Source of the DNA: a virus
Length of the DNA stretch: 31,208 nucleotides
Reading direction: 5' to 3' (one strand)
Virus record (IMG/VR): IMGVR_UViG_3300034111_000586
Span: 1-31,208 of that record
Shown: positions 7,432 to 14,661 of the stretch, in pieces
Position numbering within the stretch: position 1 is the first letter of the stretch
Layout of the letters: each line of letters starts with the position of its first letter
Position numbers and translations under genes: made by a program
The notes under the pieces: model-generated
Database searches by the model: none
What the model was told of the DNA's origin: nothing
Seen by the model: only the letters and a program-made list of their open reading frames with translations

Positions 7432-9960
7432 ATGGCGACGGTAGAGCGAGCAATCGGCGGGGCTGGCACTGGGAAGACGAGGCTGATCCTCGATCGGCTC
7501 TCCCAGGCCAAGCGGGAACTGGGCCTGGGCGTCCACGAGATCGGCTTCTGCACCTTCACGAGGGCAGGCAGGGCCGAGATCGCTGGGCGGGCTGCCGCTG
7601 AGTGGAACGTCGACGTGGACGCCCTTACGAGCCACGGCTGGTTCCGGACGGCCCACGCGATCGCCTACCGTCAGGTCAGCGTGGCCGACGGGCAACTCAT
7701 CCAGGGCCGCGACGGCGACCAGTTCGTCTCGGACTCCGTCGGGGGCGTGATCAGCACGAGGATCGACGGTCGCGGCGAGCGGCAGTACATCTCAGGCGAG
7801 GGCGACGACAAGTCGATCCCGCTCTCGCTGAAGGCCTGGGAACTGGCTCGCAGCAAGATGACCAGCGTCCAGTCGATCCTGGCACGGTGGGACTTGTGCG
7901 GCGAGGAAACGCCGACACTCGCCGACGCCCGTCGCACGATCGAGAAGTACGAGAACGCCAAGAAGGCCCACGACCGTCTCGATTTCACGGACGTGATTTC
8001 CAGGTTCGCGGGCGTCCGCTACACGGTGGACGGGCCGTACCGGGTCGAGCCCGAGGGCGACGTGCCCGAGGGGCTTCGTGTCCTGGCGATCGACGAGGCC
8101 CAGGACTCGTCGACCCTCGTCGATCTCGTCTGCAAGCGGCTCGCCGCGAGTCCGACGATCGAGCGAATCTGGCTGTGTGGCGACCCGTACCAATGCCAGC
8201 CAGCCGGAACGCCTGTCCTGACGTTGTCTGGATACAAGAATATCGAAGACCTCGACCCGTCGACGGACAAACTCGTCTCGTTCAGCCGCAGGGAAGGCAG
8301 GTTCTACGGTGCGAATGGCTTCGAGATCGCAAACCGCGAAGTTGACTCTTCTAGTCTGATCGAAATCACGCTCGCCGACGGTACGAAGCACGTCTCCACG
8401 GACAGCCACAAATGGGTCGTCAGGACTCGCGGAAAGAAAAATGCGTTCGCAACGTACCTCATGTCTCGCGACGGCCGCTGGAGAGTCGGGACCGTCCAGA
8501 TGTTTGCCGGAAAGACTTCCGACAGGAACGGATCGTTCAGGCTCAAGATGCGTATGAATCAAGAGGACGCTAAACGCGCGTGGATTCTTGGCGTCTTCGA
8601 GACAGACCGCGAGGCCAGATGCTACGAGCAGATCGTCTCGTGTAAGTACGGCATACCGCAGGTCACGTTTCGTCCAGTCTCAGGAGGCAGGAGCAATCTC
8701 GACAAGGGATACATAGAGGCAGTGTTCGAGTCGCTTGGAGACTTGACTGCCAGCGGCTGTAGGTGTCTGAGAGACCACGGCCTCGACGCTGAATCTCCTC
8801 TTTGCGAGAAGGCCGACCGTTGCAAGAACGGGCATCATGCGAGCAGGCTCGTTCACGCATCGAACTTGCTGCCTGGAATCCACTACGTTCCGAAGATGAC
8901 CGACCCCGGCCGGGGAATCACAGCAAGGCGGTGCGAGTGGGTTGAGGTCGTGGCGTGCAGGAGGCTTCCCGCTGGCGAGAAAGTCCGAGTCTGGAGCATG
9001 AATGTTCACAAGCATCACACGTACGTGACAACAAGCGGTGTTGTCACAGGCAACTCGATCCACAGTTTTGCCGGGGGCGACTACACGCACTTCATGTCCT
9101 GGGAGGCGACCGAGTCGACCATGCAACGGTCCTACCGCTGCCCACGGCAAGTCCTGGCCCTGGGCGAGGCCTGCCTGCGGCAGATGACGAAGGGATACCG
9201 GGACCGTCAAATCCAGCACGCCGGGCACGACGGCTCCGTGAGCCGCGTCGGCAGTGCCGAGGAGGCCCTGTCTCGCCTGTCGGCCAACACGTCGGCCCTC
9301 ATCCTGGGACGCTGTGCCTACTCGCTCGAAGAGTACGAGGCGATCCTCCAGGCCAAAGGCATGCCGTACCTGTGGATCGACAAGACCTCCGGCTCTTCTA
9401 CGTTGTCTGGATACGCGGCCCTGTGGGGACTCCAGCACGGACAAACGATCTCGGGCGACGACTGGGCGAACGCCGTCCAGGCGATCGCTGTGAAGAGCGG
9501 CGAGCATGGCGAACTGCTCACTCGCGGCACCAAGACGGCATGGAAGAGCGGCAAGATGTCGCACGTCGATCTGATTCGTCCAACGACAGACGACTACGAA
9601 CTGATCGGCGTCACGCCGTCGCTGGCAACGCTGATCTCGCAGGGCCGCTGGCATCTGGCGATCGAGCCCAAGTCAGCCGATCGGGCGAGGATTTGGCTGG
9701 ACACGGCAACTCGCTACGGCGAGGAGGTCGCTACGAACCCGCCTATCCGGCTGTCGACGATTCACGGCGCCAAAGGCCTGGAGGCCGACACGGTGATCCT
9801 GTCGTCGATCACGAGCCCGAGCGTCGAGCGGTCTCGCAACGCCCTGGCTGACTTGCACGACGAGGAGTGCCGCGTGGCCTACGTGGCGGTCACGAGGGCC
9901 AAGAAGGATTTCATGTTCGTCGACGACGGATACCGCTACCGCATGGATTTGCCGCTATGA
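7432..9960 (+). CDS. UvrD/Rep-like SF1 DNA helicase interrupted by an intein
   Basis: An 842-residue precursor. The helicase part has Walker A GGAGTGKT (9-16), Walker B IDEAQD (about 220-225), motif III split by the intein (WLCGDPYQ before, SIHSFAGGD after), motif IV MQRSYRCPRQV, motif V TIHGAKGLEADTVIL and motif VI YVAVTRAKKDF near the C-terminus. After splicing the protein would be about 555 residues, normal for a compact phage SF1A helicase. It probably unwinds DNA for the prim-pol upstream. The start has CGGAGGG spaced correctly. The stop overlaps the ATG of the protease gene. Two copies of the 12-mer TTGTCTGGATAC lie inside the gene. Confidence 0.92.
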   Translation: MATVERAIGGAGTGKTRLILDRLSQAKRELGLGVHEIGFCTFTRAGRAEIAGRAAAEWNVDVDALTSHGWFRTAHAIAYRQVSVADGQLIQGRDGDQFVSDSVGGVISTRIDGRGERQYISGEGDDKSIPLSLKAWELARSKMTSVQSILARWDLCGEETPTLADARRTIEKYENAKKAHDRLDFTDVISRFAGVRYTVDGPYRVEPEGDVPEGLRVLAIDEAQDSSTLVDLVCKRLAASPTIERIWLCGDPYQCQPAGTPVLTLSGYKNIEDLDPSTDKLVSFSRREGRFYGANGFEIANREVDSSSLIEITLADGTKHVSTDSHKWVVRTRGKKNAFATYLMSRDGRWRVGTVQMFAGKTSDRNGSFRLKMRMNQEDAKRAWILGVFETDREARCYEQIVSCKYGIPQVTFRPVSGGRSNLDKGYIEAVFESLGDLTASGCRCLRDHGLDAESPLCEKADRCKNGHHASRLVHASNLLPGIHYVPKMTDPGRGITARRCEWVEVVACRRLPAGEKVRVWSMNVHKHHTYVTTSGVVTGNSIHSFAGGDYTHFMSWEATESTMQRSYRCPRQVLALGEACLRQMTKGYRDRQIQHAGHDGSVSRVGSAEEALSRLSANTSALILGRCAYSLEEYEAILQAKGMPYLWIDKTSGSSTLSGYAALWGLQHGQTISGDDWANAVQAIAVKSGEHGELLTRGTKTAWKSGKMSHVDLIRPTTDDYELIGVTPSLATLISQGRWHLAIEPKSADRARIWLDTATRYGEEVATNPPIRLSTIHGAKGLEADTVILSSITSPSVERSRNALADLHDEECRVAYVAVTRAKKDFMFVDDGYRYRMDLPL
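8194..9054 (+). mobile_element. Intein (287 aa) in helicase motif III
   Basis: Residues 255-541 of the precursor interrupt GDPYQ/SIHSF. The insert starts with Cys (CQPAGTPVLTLSGYKNIEDL, block A) and has TDSHKWVV (block B-like). It ends with KVRVWSMNVHKHHTYV and GVVTGN followed by Ser (blocks F and G). Removing it restores the canonical GDPYQSIHSFAGGD. The penultimate residue is Gly rather than the usual His. The central part carries WILGVF, EARCYEQIV, KYGIPQVTF and CLRDHGLD, which from memory matches the middle region of bacterial UvrD/PcrA-type inteins. No LAGLIDADG motif is present. Homing activity is therefore uncertain. Confidence 0.93.
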
Positions 9961-10706
9961 AACTCAAATTGATCGCCATCCCGCTACTCGCCGTCGCGAT
10001 CGTCGCGATCGCTGGCACGATCGACCCACGCAAGGACGATGAACGGCACCGTGAGTACGGCGACAAGTTCAAGTGCGTCGCAAAACTCGTGTGCCGAAAC
10101 ATCAAGACCGACTGCGAGCAGACCGCCAGTTGCGTGATCATCTCGCCGAGGTTTGTGATCACAGCCGCGCATGTCGTCGCTGACTGCGACGGCTGGTTCG
10201 TGCTGTGCGACGACGGATCGAAGCGCGAGATCGCCGAGATCGTCTCGCATCCTGACTTCAAGCAGAAGAAACTCAGTGAAGGAGACTTGGCGATCGGGAG
10301 AGTCTCGGAGCCGTTCACGCTGGACTTCTACCCTGCCTTGCACGGGCTCAAGGACGAGCCTGGACGGGTCGCCGCCATCGCTGGCTACGGGCTGACGGGC
10401 ACGTTCAAAACAGGCGCCGTGGTCTGCGACGGCAAAAAACGGGCAGGCTCCAACGTGGTCGACCGTGCCGACCGAGACCTACTGATCTGCTCCGTGGACT
10501 CGAACCGCAGGACAGAACTGGAGTTCCTGATCTCCCCGGGCGACTCAGGCGGCGGCCTGTTTCTCGGCAACGATCTCGCTGGCATCAACTCGTTTCTGAT
10601 GGTCGCGGGACGGACGGCAACGGCAAAGATGGGCGAGGAGTCGGCCCACACGCGAATCAGTGCCCACAAAGAGTGGATCGAGGAGGTTCTCAATGCCCGC
10701 GAATGA
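9957..10706 (+). CDS. Secreted or anchored trypsin-like serine protease
   Basis: A 249-residue protein with an N-terminal hydrophobic segment (KLIAIPLLAVAIVAIAG) that is a signal peptide or anchor, then a chymotrypsin-fold protease. The catalytic triad is visible: His72 in ITAAHVV, Asp110 in EGDLAIGR and Ser197 in PGDSGGG. Several cysteines (40, 46, 53, 59, 78, 84) could form disulfides after export. The ATG at 9957 overlaps the helicase stop, so translation is coupled. A phage-encoded exported S1 protease is unusual; it could act on envelope or surface proteins of the host, or on virion proteins. Substrate unknown. Confidence 0.88.
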   Translation: MKLKLIAIPLLAVAIVAIAGTIDPRKDDERHREYGDKFKCVAKLVCRNIKTDCEQTASCVIISPRFVITAAHVVADCDGWFVLCDDGSKREIAEIVSHPDFKQKKLSEGDLAIGRVSEPFTLDFYPALHGLKDEPGRVAAIAGYGLTGTFKTGAVVCDGKKRAGSNVVDRADRDLLICSVDSNRRTELEFLISPGDSGGGLFLGNDLAGINSFLMVAGRTATAKMGEESAHTRISAHKEWIEEVLNARE

Positions 10707-11178
10707 CCTTCTGTTCGACATCGCTCCGATCGAGGACGAGGACGGCAAGAAAAAGAAGTCCGCACGAAAGCGGCAGGCCGAGGAGCCTACGGCCCCCAAG
10801 GCCTGGGAGCCGCCGCCTGAGCCGCCCGCAGGGTTCATGCTCTCCATCGAGGGCCACGTCTCGTGCGAGAAGTGCGGACTGCAAGTCATCGACCTCGTCG
10901 AGGTCGTAAAGATCGGCGGCAAGCCGCAGTGGCGAGTCATGTGCGGCTGGTGGTGCATGACGACGTGGCTCATTGATCCCATTCCGGGCCTGCTCGACGA
11001 GGCCGACAAGTCGGCGAAGAAGTTCGTCCTTCGCGAGGGTCGCTTCGCTGGCAAGACGTTCGACGAAGTCTGGGACTCTGGCAACGAGTGGTACGTTCGC
11101 GATCTCGTGAAGATGGCGAAGCGAACGGTCGTGGCCGAAGCGGCGGCCGAGTGGCTGTCGAAAAAAAAGATTGACTGA
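10693..11178 (+). CDS. Zinc-finger protein with ExoX-like C-terminal module
   Basis: The 161-residue protein starts at ATG 10693 (GAGGAGGTTCT upstream) inside the end of the protease gene. A lysine-rich N-terminus (KKKKSARKR) precedes a proline-rich stretch. A Cys4 pair, CEKC and CGWWC, is probably zinc binding. The C-terminal part (KFVLREGRFAGKTFDEVW, WYVRDLVKMAK) resembles the short G-K-x-x-G-K-T/I module found at the end of ExoX-type exonucleases and some phage proteins. No nuclease domain precedes it. A DNA-associated role is likely. Its last codons lie within a 57-bp sequence repeated at 12418, and contain the -35 element of the promoter downstream. Confidence 0.65.
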   Translation: MPANDLLFDIAPIEDEDGKKKKSARKRQAEEPTAPKAWEPPPEPPAGFMLSIEGHVSCEKCGLQVIDLVEVVKIGGKPQWRVMCGWWCMTTWLIDPIPGLLDEADKSAKKFVLREGRFAGKTFDEVWDSGNEWYVRDLVKMAKRTVVAEAAAEWLSKKKID

Positions 11179-11198
11179 ACTGGTTGTACGGATACGCT
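11142..11198 (+). repeat. 57-bp direct repeat, copy 1
   Basis: Bases 11142-11198 match 12418-12474 at 55 of 57 positions without gaps. This copy covers the last 12 codons of the zinc-finger gene plus the promoter-like sequence. The partner lies 1,276 bases downstream after the first methyltransferase and a truncated small gene. Confidence 0.92.
11171..11198 (+). promoter_or_regulatory. Promoter: TTGACT - 16 bp - TACGCT with TTGTACGGA
   Basis: TTGACT (11171-11176) and TACGCT (11193-11198) are 16 bases apart, a normal sigma-70 spacing, and the full 15-mer TTGTACGGATACGCT ends at 11198. Transcription would start around 11205 and read into the methyltransferase at 11231 through a GGAGGG ribosome site. 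The same unit recurs at 12447-12474. Confidence 0.55.
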
Positions 11199-11230
11199 AC
11201 TCCCGCAAAATCGATCTCAAGGAGGGAAAA

Positions 11231-12277
11231 ATGAGCCACAGACTGAATACCGGAGACTGCATTGCTTGGCTTCGGACTCTGCCAGAATCGAGCGTCCACT
11301 GCTGCGTGACTTCGCCGCCGTACTGGGGCCTGCGTGACTACGGACACGACGGACAGTTTGGTCTTGAGGCCACACCGGAAGCCTACGTCGCCCGCATGGT
11401 GGAGGTGTTCCGCGAGGTGCGGCGAGTGCTTCGTGATGATGGGACTTGCTGGGTGAATCTTGGCGACTCGTACTACGCCGGAGGGTGGGAGTGCAGGAGA
11501 GTAAACGCCGTTGGAAATGGAAGTATGCCGCCAGAGCAGAGAAAAAGCGGCATTGCTACCAAGATCGACGGACTGAAGGCCAAAGACCTCGTCGGCATCC
11601 CATGGCGAGTCGCCTTAGCCTTGCAGGCTGACGGCTGGTGGCTGCGGCAGGACATCATTTGGCACAAGCCGAACCCGATGCCAGAGAGCGTGCGAGACCG
11701 CTGCACGAAAGCGCATGAATACGTTTTCCTGCTCACCAAGAGCGACAAGTATTTCTATGACGCCGATGCGGTGAGCGAGGCGAGCGTCGAGATGTCTCGT
11801 CCGCAGTCAGAGAAGAGGCGATTGCAGCGAATGAACCGAGGCGTTGTCACGGCGGGCCGATTCGGACAAACAAGCAAGGGCGTCGATTCCGGAGAGGAGC
11901 CAACGCATGTGATGCGATCCGGAGAAAGACGCAACCGCCGCTCCGTCTGGACCGTCACGACGAAGCCGTTCCGAGGAGCGCATTTTGCCGTGATGCCTCC
12001 GGACCTAGCCGAGTTGTGCATCAAGGCTGGCACAAGCGAAGAGGGGTGCTGCGATCGGTGCGGCGACCCGTGGAGCAAAGACAAGAAGTGCCGATGCGAA
12101 GGAAGTTCTCCGACGCCATGCACCGTTATGGACCCGTTCGCAGGCTCCGGCACGACGATGGCGGTTGCCGCAAGTCTTGGCCGCAGCAGTGTGGGGTGCG
12201 AACTCAATCCCGAGTACATCAAGATCGCGCAGGCGAGGATCGGTGCTGCCGTCGAAAAGGCCGGGCTTTTTGCATGA
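11231..12277 (+). CDS. Beta-class DNA methyltransferase (N4-cytosine or N6-adenine)
   Basis: A 348-residue SAM-dependent DNA methyltransferase. Catalytic motif IV TSPPYW precedes the SAM-binding motif I DPFAGSGTT near the C-terminus, the beta-class order. The middle carries LRQDIIWHKPNPMP and AHEYVFLLTKS, common in this group, then a target-recognition segment and a cysteine cluster (CCDRCG, KKCRC) that could bind zinc. The start at 11231 has AAGGAGGGA upstream. No restriction enzyme is adjacent, so protection of phage DNA or gene regulation is likelier than a restriction-modification role. A paralog lies at 12908. Confidence 0.93.
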   Translation: MSHRLNTGDCIAWLRTLPESSVHCCVTSPPYWGLRDYGHDGQFGLEATPEAYVARMVEVFREVRRVLRDDGTCWVNLGDSYYAGGWECRRVNAVGNGSMPPEQRKSGIATKIDGLKAKDLVGIPWRVALALQADGWWLRQDIIWHKPNPMPESVRDRCTKAHEYVFLLTKSDKYFYDADAVSEASVEMSRPQSEKRRLQRMNRGVVTAGRFGQTSKGVDSGEEPTHVMRSGERRNRRSVWTVTTKPFRGAHFAVMPPDLAELCIKAGTSEEGCCDRCGDPWSKDKKCRCEGSSPTPCTVMDPFAGSGTTMAVAASLGRSSVGCELNPEYIKIAQARIGAAVEKAGLFA

Positions 12278-12450
12278 GCATCCTCGAAGAACTCCGCGAA
12301 GCACACCCCGAGGCCCTGCTGGCTGACGGGCTCGAAGACGCACTCATCGGCTACACGATCAACACGCACGTCGCGGTCTACTCCGCGCAGAAGTGTGTCG
12401 AGGTACTCGTGCGGCGAGGCGGCCGAGTGGCTGTCGAAAAAAAGGATTGA
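12274..12450 (+). pseudogene. Truncated copy of the small NPEALLADG family
   Basis: The 58-residue frame starts by ATGA overlap with the methyltransferase stop. Its first 50 residues (HPEALLADGLEDALIGY, HVAVYSAQKCVEVLV) match the genes at 14658 and 15879, but after VRRGG the sequence switches to VAVEKKD. That tail is the 57-bp repeat copied from the end of the zinc-finger gene, read in another frame. About 30 C-terminal residues of the family are therefore missing. It is a recombination hybrid that may be non-functional. Confidence 0.8.
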
Positions 12451-12474
12451 CTGAACGGGTTGTACGGATACGCT
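12418..12474 (+). repeat. 57-bp direct repeat, copy 2
   Basis: The second copy of 11142-11198 has two substitutions. It replaces the 3' part of the truncated small gene and supplies a duplicate promoter for the next gene. The reading frame differs from copy 1, so the match is not explained by protein homology. Confidence 0.92.
12447..12474 (+). promoter_or_regulatory. Duplicate promoter TTGACT - 16 bp - TACGCT
   Basis: This is the same layout as 11171-11198: TTGACT (12447-12452), then TTGTACGGATACGCT (12460-12474). Transcription from it would give a leader of roughly 110 bases before the ATG at 12593. Confidence 0.55.
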
Positions 12475-12532
12475 TCTTGCCATGTGGCCCTGGAGCAGGA
12501 ACGCCATTGTCTTGGAACTCCGCAGGATCGCG

Positions 12533-12579
12533 TTTCGGATGCGCCGTCCCTATGCGGTGCGCATAACCCTCATCCGAAA
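12533..12579 (+). promoter_or_regulatory. Leader hairpin partly covering the ribosome site
   Basis: TTTCGGATG (12533-12541) pairs perfectly with CATCCGAAA (12571-12579), and an inner or alternative stem pairs ATGCGC with GCGCAT. The right arm runs into AAAGGAAAG, the ribosome site of the gene at 12593, so folding could limit translation. Possible RNA regulator; no known riboswitch class is recognised. Confidence 0.4.
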
Positions 12580-12592
12580 GGAAAGTGGATTT

Positions 12593-12886
12593 ATGGCCCT
12601 TGTCTATTCAGTCACGGCAGCCCCCGTCGTCGACTCTGACGTTTTCGCTCGCCGCTTGGTCGTTACGGTAAACGGCGAGAACGTAAGCAGCACTGACCAC
12701 CCCGCCGAGGTGACGTCGTTCGGCGAAGTGGCCGTGCCGCAGGATTCGCAAGTAGTCCTGACGCTCGTCGACATTGACGATGCGGGCAACTCTAGCGAGC
12801 CGTCGGTTGTCGAGTTCACGGCTACGGACACGATCGCTCCTGCGAAGCCAGGGTCGTTCGGCGTCACTCTTGTTCGCGAAGAGTAA
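12593..12886 (+). CDS. Small Ig/fibronectin-like beta protein, 97 aa
   Basis: I take ATG 12593, after AAAGGAAAG, rather than the upstream ATG at 12482, which has no ribosome site and adds an arginine-rich stretch over the leader. The protein is beta-rich (RRLVVTVNGENV, SQVVLTLVDIDDAGN, VVEFTATDTIAPAKPG). The D-D-A-G-N-x-S-E-P and D-T-I-A-P blocks are typical of immunoglobulin or fibronectin-III-like repeats. Such small beta domains often decorate virions or mediate binding, but its position between two methyltransferase genes is unexpected. Function unknown. Confidence 0.65.
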   Translation: MALVYSVTAAPVVDSDVFARRLVVTVNGENVSSTDHPAEVTSFGEVAVPQDSQVVLTLVDIDDAGNSSEPSVVEFTATDTIAPAKPGSFGVTLVREE

Positions 12887-12907
12887 GCCTCTCGCGGGGG
12901 GCAAAAA

Positions 12908-13852
12908 ATGATGCACGACATCATTCACGGCGACGCAACGGACGTCCTCTGCGGCATGGATGCCCAGAGCGTCCATTGCGTTGTCACGAGCCCGCCGTAC
13001 TACGCCCAGCGGTCGTACCTGGGCGAGACGGACCCGCTCAAGCCGCAGGAGATCGGCCTCAAAGGCGGCGAGTACATCGCGGACCTCGTGGCCGTGTTCC
13101 ACGAGGTCAAGCGGGTGCTTCGCGACGACGGCACGCTGTGGCTGAATCTCGGCGACGTCTACGAGAACGGCGAACTGCTCGGCCTGCCGTGGATGGTCGC
13201 CCGTTTGCTCCAGTCGGACGGCTGGATGCTTCGCCAGGACATCGTGTGGGCCAAGCCGAGCCCGATGCCCGAGAGCGTCTCTGACCGCTGCACACGGGCC
13301 CACGAGTACGTGTTCATGTTCACCAAGTCTCGCGACTACTTCTACGACGCCGAGGCGATCAAAGAAGAGTCTGGCTCGTCGCCGACGGGCAAGAACCGCC
13401 GCAGCGTCTGGCGGATCGCGTCGACGCCGTACGCCGGGGCCCACTTCGCCACGATGCCGACGACCCTGGCGGAACTGTGCATCCAGGCTGGCACGAGCGA
13501 GTACGGTGCCTGCTCGTCCTGCGGGACTCCGTACGAGCGGCAGATCGAGAAGCGGAAGATCACTCGCAAGCGGCCAAACCAGTACGTGAAGCGAACGGGC
13601 TCGAAGGGCACGGGCAACTCGTGCGCCAACACGGTGGCTGGCGTCGAGACCAAGACCATCGGCTGGAGCCCTGACTGCTCGTGCGTGGCGTGGGTCCAGC
13701 CGTGCGTCGTGCTTGATCCGTTCGCCGGAAGCGGCACGACGCTGGCCGTGGCTAAGGAACTTGGCCGCAGCGGTGTGGGCATCGAACTCAACGCTGAGTA
13801 CGTGGAGTTGGCGAGGAAGAGGGTAGCCCAGACTTCCGAGAGGATGCCATGA
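12908..13852 (+). CDS. Second beta-class DNA methyltransferase
   Basis: A 314-residue paralog of the methyltransferase at 11231, with motif IV TSPPYY near residue 28 and motif I DPFAGSGTT near the C-terminus. The shared core reads GWMLRQDIVWAKPSPMPES and AHEYVFMFTKS. A cysteine pair (CSSCG) and a late Cys-rich segment could bind zinc. The target-recognition region differs from the paralog, suggesting a different methylated sequence. The start is ATG 12908 (a second ATG follows at 12911) after GCGGGGGGC, a poor ribosome site. It overlaps the next gene by four bases. No partner nuclease is visible. Confidence 0.93.
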   Translation: MMHDIIHGDATDVLCGMDAQSVHCVVTSPPYYAQRSYLGETDPLKPQEIGLKGGEYIADLVAVFHEVKRVLRDDGTLWLNLGDVYENGELLGLPWMVARLLQSDGWMLRQDIVWAKPSPMPESVSDRCTRAHEYVFMFTKSRDYFYDAEAIKEESGSSPTGKNRRSVWRIASTPYAGAHFATMPTTLAELCIQAGTSEYGACSSCGTPYERQIEKRKITRKRPNQYVKRTGSKGTGNSCANTVAGVETKTIGWSPDCSCVAWVQPCVVLDPFAGSGTTLAVAKELGRSGVGIELNAEYVELARKRVAQTSERMP

Positions 13853-14148
13853 GCGGCACATCAACATCACAGTCTGATGGACTGAAGCAGAGGTGGTGGA
13901 ACTGGCATCGAGAGAATCCCCATGTATATGCGCTTTTCGAGAGATTTACCTTTGAGGCTATTCGCCTAGGGCACAAAAGACTGAGTGCTTGGCTGATCGT
14001 AAACAGAATCCGATGGGAGACGTCTGTTGTCACAAGCGGCGGGGACTTCAAGATCAGCAACGACTTCATCGCATATTACGCGAGGCTGTTCATGCACAAC
14101 CATCCTCAGTACTTGGGGTTTTTCAAAACCAAGGCACTAAAACGCTGA
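13849..14148 (+). CDS. Conserved small phage protein, 99 aa
   Basis: Its sequence pattern is one I associate with small phage and prophage proteins of unknown function: a W-x-x-W-H-x-x-N-P-x-V-Y start, then RLSAWLIVNRIRWET, FKISNDFIAYYARLF and HPQYLGFF. The length is typical and complete. It is basic and helical, with a winged-helix-like flavour, so DNA binding is possible. The start overlaps the methyltransferase stop. Codon choice is less GC-biased than its neighbours (AGA, CTA, ATA, TAT), which hints at later acquisition. Function is not known. Confidence 0.7.
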   Translation: MSGTSTSQSDGLKQRWWNWHRENPHVYALFERFTFEAIRLGHKRLSAWLIVNRIRWETSVVTSGGDFKISNDFIAYYARLFMHNHPQYLGFFKTKALKR

Positions 14149-14160
14149 CTTGGAATCAAC

Positions 14161-14661
14161 ATGAACCCCATCATCACGCTCACACCCTGGGAGTACGAGC
14201 GAGCCTTCGCCGTGGGCATCGGCCGCTTCACGGCAAACTGGGGCGTCGGTGACGCTGAGTACTACGACCGTAGCCTCATGGAAGAGGACCGAAACGCCCA
14301 GCCTGCCGCAGCGATCTGCGAACTCGCCGTTTCCAAGTACACCGGCAAGTACTGGCACGCTGGCGTTTGGAGCCGTGGAGACCACTCCAAGTACAAGCAT
14401 CTGGCAGACGTCGGCGACGACATCGAGGTCCGCCGCGTACGGACAAGAAACGCCGTCAAGGTCCGCAGCAAGGACGCCGGGAAGATCGTGTGGGCCGCCA
14501 GGACGGCCGACTCCGAGTACAAGACCGTCGAGATTCTCGGATTCATCTCGGCTGACGAGGTCATCAAGTCTCTCGTCGGCACGTATCAGTCAGAGAAGTA
14601 CGTGGAACTCGACTGCCTGTGCCGTCCGTGGATCGGCGTCGATGAGGTGATCTCCGCATGA
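14161..14661 (+). CDS. Hypothetical protein, possible PD-(D/E)XK-like fold, 166 aa
   Basis: The protein has an early acidic helix (AAAICELAVSKYTGKYW) followed by DVGDDIEVRRVR and a later strand-rich part (KIVWAARTAD, KTVEILGFI). The spacing of Glu, Asp and E-x-R resembles a family of phage proteins that I associate with a degenerate restriction-endonuclease-like fold. That is inference from pattern only. The start has no strong ribosome site, but the frame is well bounded. The last bases overlap the next gene (ATGA). It sits in a run of nuclease and methyltransferase genes. Confidence 0.6.
   Translation: MNPIITLTPWEYERAFAVGIGRFTANWGVGDAEYYDRSLMEEDRNAQPAAAICELAVSKYTGKYWHAGVWSRGDHSKYKHLADVGDDIEVRRVRTRNAVKVRSKDAGKIVWAARTADSEYKTVEILGFISADEVIKSLVGTYQSEKYVELDCLCRPWIGVDEVISA

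Noticed and set aside
12482-12592. Longer start (ATG 12482) for the small beta protein
   Set aside because: No ribosome site, starts about at the expected transcription start, and adds an arginine-rich segment unlike the rest; the ATG at 12593 has AAAGGAAAG.
12608-13870. Minus-strand frame of 420 codons
   Set aside because: Entirely antisense to the second methyltransferase, whose motifs TSPPYY and DPFAGSGTT are unambiguous. The minus frame has low-complexity Arg/Ala/Val content.
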